Shown piece by piece: positions 29,201 to 37,000 of a stretch of 60,000 nucleotides of DNA. Location: NCBI RefSeq assembly GCF_008831285.2, contig NC_045138.2:26199934-26259933 (forward strand), written 5' to 3'. The notes under the pieces were generated by a model. It was not told the DNA's origin and made no database searches. It saw only the letters and a program-made list of their open reading frames with translations. The stretch's first letter is position 1, and every line of letters begins with the position of its first letter. The position numbers and the translations under genes were made by a program. The DNA comes from Nymphaea colorata (lineage: Eukaryota > Streptophyta > Magnoliopsida > Nymphaeales > Nymphaeaceae).

Positions 29201-31068
29201 GCACCTACAAATACCTCTATACCAAGAAGGAGCTCGTAATAACAGCTCAAATATGTCGTTAATCAGTTTGGTGTATAAAAATCGATTGTATATAAATCTT
29301 TGTGCATGTCAACCACCTGTAACTTGTAAGATCAATTATGTGCATTTAATTTAATAGTCAGTCAAACCTAGAAGTATCCCAGACCAAAAAAAGCCAAACA
29401 ATGAAGCACCTAATCCAACAAACATCAGTGATAAAAATTCCCAAAAAAAAAACACCTCGCACCTCATTAATGAGACAGGAAATCACACATCTGGCCATTA
29501 ATGGCATTAAAATATCATGCTTATGACATGACCATCCTACGAACAAGGATTAAATGCTAATGTAGGATGCCTGAATGGAAACCGGCATTGACTTTGGAGT
29601 AAAAGATCAATCATATAACATGCAAAGAGAGTAATAATAAATGCCCAATTCATCCACGAGGACCATGACCACAGAATACAAATCGATATTCTGTTGACCT
29701 TACCTCCAAAATCAACAAATATCCTTAACTACCTTATGTACAGACTTGTGAAAGTCTGAAAAAACCTCACTTAGAAACTCAAACAACTTTCTCCATTCGT
29801 CCACTTTTTGGTCAAAAAAACCCCACAAAAGACCCAAATTTAAAAGCTAAGCACTATCAGATGTATAATAAAGGTCCAGAGTACCAGCTTCAGAAAACCA
29901 CAAACTAAGCTCTATTACAACATTTAATCATCCAAACACTGTTTTACAAAAAACAAAATTGAAGCAACAAGCTAACTAACGAATATATGAACACGGAAAT
30001 TGCAGAATAAATATATATATATGAGAAAGAGGAAGGAATTCCATAGTTAAACAATGAAATAAAGTATGCCAAAAGCACATATGCAAAACAAGTAGAGGAA
30101 GACGCACCACGTTCCTCCAAAACAATTTCAGCTTTCTCTTCAATTTCACTCAGAACCTACAAATGCCATTAAAAAACAAGCTATATCAAACAGAACTGAC
30201 TAATACCAAGAATTGAACATCAAGTTGTATTCGAAGGGAAAAAGAACAATTTTTCTTAGCAACAATGACCATATATCAAGTATTCAATCTGTAACTTCTA
30301 TATTTCTGTTTTTTCTCCATAAAATATAACAGGGTTACAGGAATTTATCCACCTGAAGTAATAAAAGCAACATTTAAAAGAAACATAATCTAGATATCCC
30401 AATTGAATAGGAATTGTAGTCAATATATAATCAAGTTGCACAATTATAAAAACAAAAACCACAAGGTGCAATAAAATCCTTTTATGGTTCTTCACTCTTA
30501 CATGAGAGACACAAAAACTATGTGTATGCTTTATAGCACATGCATATACGGCATATACATATCCATGGATTTGTGCTCATATTTAACATCAATAGGGAAA
30601 AAAATATGCACGAATGCATGCCTATGTAAGATCAGTATGCGCACATTTACATATTGTCAACCCCAGATGAGACATAACACACAGGGCTACAAAGTGATGA
30701 AGTTTCTGAACCCATTCTTCTTCCTTGACTATGTCTGCCATTTTCTCTATGCCTCTTCTTCCTTGAGAATTTTTAGTGGAAATGATATATTTACCATTTT
30801 CTCCATGATTCTTCTTCTTTTACCAGAATACCATGGAACTTACTTTCCATTTTATGTGTTCTTATGTCCCAATCATTAAACAGGAGTAACTTAGAAAAGG
30901 CAAGCTCAGGCTCAAGGTTGACTCATCTAAGTTATAAAGTGAAACCAACTTGAGCTCCAAAAACTAAAATATGGCTTTGAGGAACACCAGACTTATGTTG
31001 TAAGAACTCAGAAGTGATAAGCGCACCCTAGGCAATTAACGCTTAAGTGTACAAAAAAGATGCAAAAC

Positions 31069-31099
<31 letters not shown>

Positions 31100-34000
31100 A
31101 AAAAAAAAAAAAATCTGCAGTTTGCACATAAATAATAAACAATAAAAGAATACATAACAATATACTAAAATTAAAATATATTCAGTAATAGAACCACTAA
31201 CATATATATTAAACATACTTATTGAAGTATAGCATATGTACTATAATTGTTACTTAATATGTACAATACACATCAAATAATATGTACTATAATACAAGTT
31301 CCAAACTTCAATAGCAGAGGGAAATCACATCAGCACATCAGCACATCACTAGTTAACTACATAATAGTAGATGCACTGAAAAAAAAAAAAAAAGACATCA
31401 GGAAAAAAAATGTAGACAATAGGATTTAGGAATCATATTAGCATATCACTAGTTAATTATGCATTAGTAAATGCACCATGAAAACAAAGACAAAAAGTAG
31501 GAAGACGAAGAAAAAGGAAATGCCGCCAAAAGAAAAAGGGGGAATTTAAAAAAAAAAAAACAAGTTATTTATTGGCATGTGAGTGTCCTAACTGGTTACA
31601 CACACAGTCAATAGTCAATACCAAGTACATAAATAATAAAAAAAAAATAAAACAGCTTTATGGAAAAAAAAAGCTCCACACATAGTTATGCCCAGGCTAC
31701 AGCCTAGGCATTATGAAGCAACTTGCCCGGAAACCATGGACTTAATGATCATGTGCATCTTGCACACCTTGCACAACATACCTCAGGATGGGATACTACT
31801 ACCCAAACTTAAGATAAGTGAAGCTAAATACGTAGGTTCAAACAGGCTGTACTCGAAGACATCATAATAAATCTGGGACAAGTTATAACCTAAAACAAGC
31901 ATATAAACTCCGACATATATGCTATTGAGCCACTATAGGAAATAACATAATGGTATTATTTATGTTTTCAGCAAAATATTCAACAAACAAGACATTTCAT
32001 ATGTAACTTCAAATTCTTGCAAGAATAACTCATTTCTTTTGCTAAACAGCAAACCCTTAATAAAAAGACCAAATGAAACATCTGAGCCATTTAGCAGAAA
32101 GAATAGAAGCAGGTAAATCAGGAATACTATAACAAAAAGTCCACATGCAATATCTAAAGGCATTTTTGTAAAAAGGACAAGGCAGATTTCAGACATTACC
32201 TTCTCTAGAATTGCCTGTGATTGCTTCCTCCCCAGCTTTTCATGTCGCAATGCATCAACAGTTTCTTGATATTTTGCATACATTTTGGCTAGCTACATAA
32301 CATCAGGAGATTAACTGAATGTGACAGAGAGAGGGAGAGAAAGAGATAGATTGTTAATTTGTTATACTTACACTCCAACCATCTCGAAGAAGAGCAGCTG
32401 CTAAAGCTGTGCCCGATACACCAATTGGTATTCTTGGCACCAGCATTTTCTCGCCACCATCACATAGATCTGCATTTCTCTCACCTGTATCCCTATTTAA
32501 ATAAGGAAACACAACATTAAGAAGGCAACAACGAATCTTATGGGAACTACATACAAGCACCAGCAGTGTAATTACCTAATGCATCTTTTCCATGTATACT
32601 TGCACGGCTTGCTAGAAAGCACTTTTGCAACTAATTACAAGAGAAGTTTGGTATAGACTAATAGCTGTCATAAACAGTGTTGAATGCGCCTACCTCGATT
32701 TCAGATCTGAAAATGACACTTCGACTATGCCGAACATGTTTCTAATTTTACCTACTCTAGTAACTCTACTAAGTTGAACTGCAGTATTCCAATTTTACCT
32801 TATTACATGACAAGAGCTAACAAAAATTACATAGCCCTGATTGAGCATCCTGCTAGATTCAGAAGACAAGATCTTCAGAGGACATGACAGTTTCTTTTGG
32901 GTGATTCAGAACTATGCCCCAGCACACAGCATTGAATAATGGCACATGTAAACTGCAAAAGTGGGCATGTATTATTCAATAACGAAACCTATCAGCTATG
33001 TTCTCTTATTCAGTATTCACCCTATATTTCGCACTTCAAGGCTCCAAGTAACTCACAACTATGTATGCTTGATCTTACCATCTTATTCCACTAATCCATC
33101 AAATGATAATAAAAAATAAAAAATAAAAGTTTGACCACTGTAGGCTGCTAAACTTCATACAACTGTCACTTTATGCCTTCTTCTTGTCTAATTAAGAGCC
33201 CTAACAACAGCCATTATACATTAATTTCTTCCTGATGCTCAATATCCCTAGCTTCCTCCATTCCTTCCTCCGATAATTTCCTTTCGGACTAATGTAACCC
33301 ATCAAAGTCGACATGCATTTTCTAAGACAAGCATGCACATGCACTAAACTAGTTACCCACGTGACATAGGGACCATGCTAATAATTAAGACCAACTCCTT
33401 TATTTTGCAGAAATGAAGAAAAAGAAATTCAAAACACAAACTCACTCATTTACAAATACAAGTGCACTTCACGCTCCTCAAAATGCATGTCAGGCAATTA
33501 CATTGCCTTAATCAATTATGAAAATAAGGACACAAGAAACATGGGAAAGTGACCACACGATGAGAGATAATAGCACAATATACCTACATATTTTTCCTTC
33601 AACATCATAGAGAATTTATTACAGAAGCCATCAAGTGTTTGAACCAAGTGTTGGCATAAGATTAAACCGTAATGGTTGTATCCAAGAAAGTCTTGGTAAC
33701 GTACATGTGATCCACTGATAAACTAAACATCGGTAGATCCAATTCATTTGCCTTTCTTGCATTCTCAAGCTCAAGCTCACATTTGTTTAGTTTCTCCCTC
33801 AACTCAGAAGCCTCCTACAGTCGATAATAGAAGGAAAAGAATATTCTTCTGTCAGATCTCTAGCTTCAAATGGAAAACCAGCACAAAAATTAATTAGCTA
33901 AATGAGGGCTCCGAATGCTGTTAAAAGATATTGAAGATGAGGCTCTCTGTTTCGGAGTTCCACAAAGCAAACCTTCTCAAGACCATTCTTCTCGGATACT

Positions 34001-37000
34001 TGCTGATTAAGTTTTTCCTTGAACTCGTCTTCAACTTGAGATAAATGAGTCTGCAAGTATACATTAAACAAAAATGCTTACGACAATAAAGGATAAAATA
34101 AGACATGCAGTAAAGGTTTTGATCACTTACTTCCAATGCTTTGATCACTCCTTCAAGCTCAGCAGCCTTCTTGGACCATTCTTCGGTGCTCTCTTTATAT
34201 AATTCAACAAGCTTAGTGGCCTATAAGTGACAAACAAAGGTTATGAAACATCAACCACAAGCTGGAACACACTTAAAGGAGAAGATTTGCTTATGGCTCA
34301 TGAGCTGAAGAATGAGTGGGGTTTCATTTTGTAGGTATTCCTGCATTGTTAATCAACTTGGCTAGAAAAGGGCTTCTCACCCAGCCTTTTGAATTGGGGA
34401 TTGGATGAGATCATCTCCAGAAAAATGATCTGGTGAAGGAGTGATTGGCGCAGGATCCAGACAAGCTACAACCCTATCGTTTCCATGACGGTGTTGAGGG
34501 CAGACATCAATCCTAAGCATTGTTACAACTTACAAATATTGTTTTTGGGTTCTAAAGGGCGAGGTTTTTCTCGGGTATAATACGGCAAAGATTCTTTTTT
34601 TTTTTGTGGGATCTTGGCAAACTTTTAAAAGTTTTAAAAAAGAAAATGCAAAAATAAAAAATGTGGTTAAAAAAAAACACGTTTTTTTGCAGTTTTTTCA
34701 GCTGATCTGTTTTTGACGTATAAAATGTCTTTTTTTCGAAAAAATGTGTCTTATGTGACATTGATTTTAAGCATCCAGTGTACAGCTTTTTCACAGTATA
34801 TCACATAATATGAAGCAAAGTAACAAAAGCAGTCGATATATGGCTCTAGTGAAACGATGTAATACATATTCGGTAAGGTTTCTTGATAAGATATGGCATT
34901 CTACCATCGGGATCACTACACATAAAAGTTAGATCAAGTCAGAGCCACAAATACTGTTATTGGGTCTCTATCGAGTATTGACAAGGTTTTTCTTTGATAT
35001 TTTCCGGCAAAGTTGTTTTTGTGGGAGAATCTTCGAGACTTTTAAAAAAAATAAAATAAAATAATAGGTAAAAAAACAAAATAAATGAGAAACTAATAAG
35101 AAGACATAACGATTATCTAGGCAAAACGATAAAAATGGTAAAGTAATAACTATCCTATTGCATTTAGGAGGTCATGTAAAACACTTAAAACGAGAGGAAA
35201 TAAAACAATAAACAAAAATGGAAAAAAATGAAAACAAAAAAAGTGAAAAAATTGAGATGAACTCGCAATAAAATGCGATGAATTGATTTTTTAACATTTT
35301 TTCAAAATATCGTATATTTTTCCCTTTTTTTTGCTTTGTTCATATTTTTTGGTAATATTACAATATTTTTTAAAATATCACGATATTACAGCTATGGATC
35401 AAGTATAGATCGGAATGGAACACATAGTCAATGATAGTAGAGTACCATTAAAATTGACATGATAGATTATGGTTCGCCCCTCAAATTTACGAACACATCA
35501 TTCAGAAGTCCAGAAGGATACAATCCTAACAAAAAGAAGACTAGATATCCATCTAATTATGATGACAACAAAACAAATTTAGTTTCAAATAAAGCAGTCA
35601 GTATGCAGATAATAAATTTAGTAGTTCACAGAACTCACTGTCGCTATTTCAGCCGAAAATTGTTGCTCGTTAGAAGCAGCAGCATTTTTGCAGCAGCATA
35701 ATTCCTTCATCAGTTGAGAAAAGCATGCATATAAAGTCAATCTAAGCACCAACAGAAAACTAAAATCAAGAGATAACAAACATACAGATGAATTAATAAG
35801 TCACCTCTTGTGTACTTGTTAATTTCTCTTCAAGGTCCTTCATCCTTTCCTTAGTTGTGCTCAAGCAGCGTGAAGTTTCGTTCAATTGTTTCTCAACCTA
35901 ATAATTATTCCTAAAATAATTAAATACGAAATATGCATACCCAGACAACCAACAAAGAAATCGTTCTTATATGTTTGTCTATGACAAAAGACAAACAAGG
36001 CTCTGGTCAACTACTCACCTCAGCAAGTTTAAACGACAAATCTGCTTCATTCTCAGTGGAAGACCTTCGGAGCTCAAGAAGAGCATCGACTTTGGATGTA
36101 AGTTCCTCATTCAGCCACTGGTTGTGTCTCTCAAGAAGTTCCTTTTCCTATTCATATGAAAAAATATTTCATGGAAAATGAATGAGAATCGTCAACTATG
36201 TTTTGACCTCTAAAACATCCAAGAAAAAATTTTTGTTGGCAATTAATCCTATGAATAAAGTTGGTGTGGAAATGATATTATAAACTAGTAAAGCCACTCC
36301 TGCATCTTGAATTTTGACCAACAAAAACGACAGACCAGCAGATGATACAAGGAATTTTTTAAACAAAGGCACAAGTAACATTCTCGGCAATCAATGAAGT
36401 TTTTCTCAAAAGTTCTTTATAAGATGTGACTTTTCTTGGGAAAAATACTGAGAAAAACTTGAAAGTTTTAAAACTTGAAACACAACAATACAGAAAAGTT
36501 ATGAAGTGTTGGGTTAAAAAGGCACAAGTAACATTCTCGGCAACCAATGAAGTTTTTCTCAACAGTTCTTTATAAGATGTGACTTTTCTTGGGAAGAATA
36601 CTGAGAAAAACTTGAAAGTTTTAAAACTTGAAACACAACAATACAGAAAAGTTATGAAGTATTGGGTTAAAAAGGATAAAGAAACAAATAGGAAAACTCC
36701 ATAAAAACAAAAGCAAACAAAAATCTTAGAAAAAATCACATGCTTAGGAATTATAGAAACAAAGGAACTTTTTTCAGTATCTTAGGAAATTATTGGAAAT
36801 GTTTCAGGATAATATGGCAATTTTTTCACGTCTGATGATATTCTGAAAATGATGAAATATTTTGCTGATATTATCAGTTAATGTCAAAATGGCAATAATA
36901 TCAGGAGATTTCAAAATATAAAAGACGTTCGTGGCTATGATTGTAACATATTCCAGTTAAAAATGTCGAATAACCATCTTTTTGTCTTAACATTCTCAAG

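Larger units (their letters stand above)
25789..30107 (-). other. NUA intron 12 (4.3 kb), the longest intron
   Basis: More than half is a single LTR with a short internal fragment (about 25990-28569). The 28570-30107 part is AT-rich and I recognise nothing specific in it. There are no coding exons: exon 12 (phase 1) and exon 13 join directly as CGT G|CG GAG. Confidence 0.65.

Noticed and set aside
36359-36739. A 126-codon frame with a repeated protein segment
   Set aside because: The repetition is the 153-bp DNA tandem duplication. The frame is intronic and has no domain.
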